DNA of 64,000 nucleotides, taken from assembly GCA_039026375.1 (NCBI GenBank), contig JBCCML010000012.1, forward strand, positions 38,499 to 102,498, given 5' to 3'. Positions within the stretch are counted from its first letter, which is position 1. The number at the start of each line of letters is the position of its first letter. This DNA is from Thermohalobaculum sp039026375 (lineage in GTDB: Bacteria > Pseudomonadota > Alphaproteobacteria > Rhodobacterales > Rhodobacteraceae). Under the pieces are notes generated by a model, which saw nothing but the letters and a program-made list of their open reading frames with translations, searched no databases and had not been told where the DNA came from. Below are positions 63,756-64,000 of this stretch, in pieces. The translations under genes were made by a program, and so were the position numbers.

Positions 63756-63821
63756 GTACAGCAAGCGTACCGCACCTGTACAGCAAGTGTGCAGCAGGTG
63801 TGCAGCACCTGTACCGCAGCT
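63756..63821. repeat. six tandem 11-bp repeats upstream of the GT-A-like pair
   Basis: Units in order: GTACAGCAAGC, GTACCGCACCT, GTACAGCAAGT, GTGCAGCAGGT, GTGCAGCACCT, GTACCGCAGCT. They are followed by a partial GTATGCACAGA. The period equals about one DNA turn. They lie 30-95 bases before the start of paralogue B. Confidence 0.75.
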
Positions 63822-64000
63822 GTATGCACAGAAAGTCGACCACGACAGCGGAAGTCCCACCAACCGCCGCCCGTACCAACACCGCTAATCCCGGTGCCCC
63901 GGGCGTGGCAGCGCGGGGGTGGGCGGGCGGGCCGCGCTGCCACGCCCCGCCCAGAAATGCCCCATTACACCAACCCGCGATAGGCAGAGCACCCGTCTGA

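Noticed and set aside
63756..63832. Possible CRISPR array
   Set aside because: The units are 11 bp and directly adjacent with no spacers, and no cas gene is present.

Overview
The window looks like chromosomal DNA of a high-GC alphaproteobacterium, most likely a member of the Rhodobacterales (Roseobacter-type). This is inferred from the gene sets rather than from a marker RNA: ybgC-tolQRAB-pal-cpoB-tilS-ftsH in that order, an sdhC-D-A...B operon, gatB, zapE, tandem Lin0512-family genes and many small membrane proteins. No rRNA, tRNA, CRISPR array, insertion sequence or prophage module was seen.

About 0.08-16.8 kb is a surface-glycan region, nearly all on the minus strand. It holds an NDP-glucose 4,6-dehydratase remnant (rfbB), a DegT-type aminotransferase, a WbqC-family protein, a membrane-anchored GT2 glycosyltransferase, several SAM methyltransferases, a PglD/NeuD-type acetyltransferase, a beta-propeller glycosidase-like protein, a PhyH-family oxygenase and an LPG-synthase/flippase-like membrane protein. 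Together they suggest assembly of a 4-amino-4,6-dideoxy sugar that is N-acylated and methylated. The dehydratase carries an in-frame TAG and begins with ATT instead of ATG. A 760-residue membrane protein, an AraC-type regulator, a TylF-like methyltransferase and an RTX Ca-binding protein with a double palindrome upstream complete this part.

About 17-33.6 kb is mixed: a maleate-isomerase/arylmalonate-decarboxylase-like gene with an apparent ATC start, a DUF4177 protein, an alpha/beta hydrolase, gatB, an amino-acid-type binding protein, two tandem Lin0512 genes, EamA, AEC, TerC and MFS transporters, three tandem DUF805 genes, a secreted Gln-rich repeat protein, zapE and a TPR-sulfotransferase.

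About 33.9-41.8 kb is a minus-strand operon in which a choline-sulfatase-like enzyme leads a complete dipeptide/oligopeptide-type ABC importer. A strong hairpin after the binding-protein gene probably sets stoichiometry. katG follows upstream, divergent from the succinate dehydrogenase operon (44.4-49.2 kb). That operon is unusual because a zinc-ribbon methyltransferase and a sulfotransferase-like gene lie between sdhA and sdhB with overlapping ends.

About 49.5-53.4 kb holds a Gfo/Idh/MocA oxidoreductase, an ornithine-cyclodeaminase-like enzyme, a class III aminotransferase and ybgC. About 53.7-62.1 kb is the Tol-Pal envelope operon followed by tilS and ftsH, with a clear terminator after ftsH. 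The right edge has two paralogous GT-A-like proteins preceded by six tandem 11-bp units.
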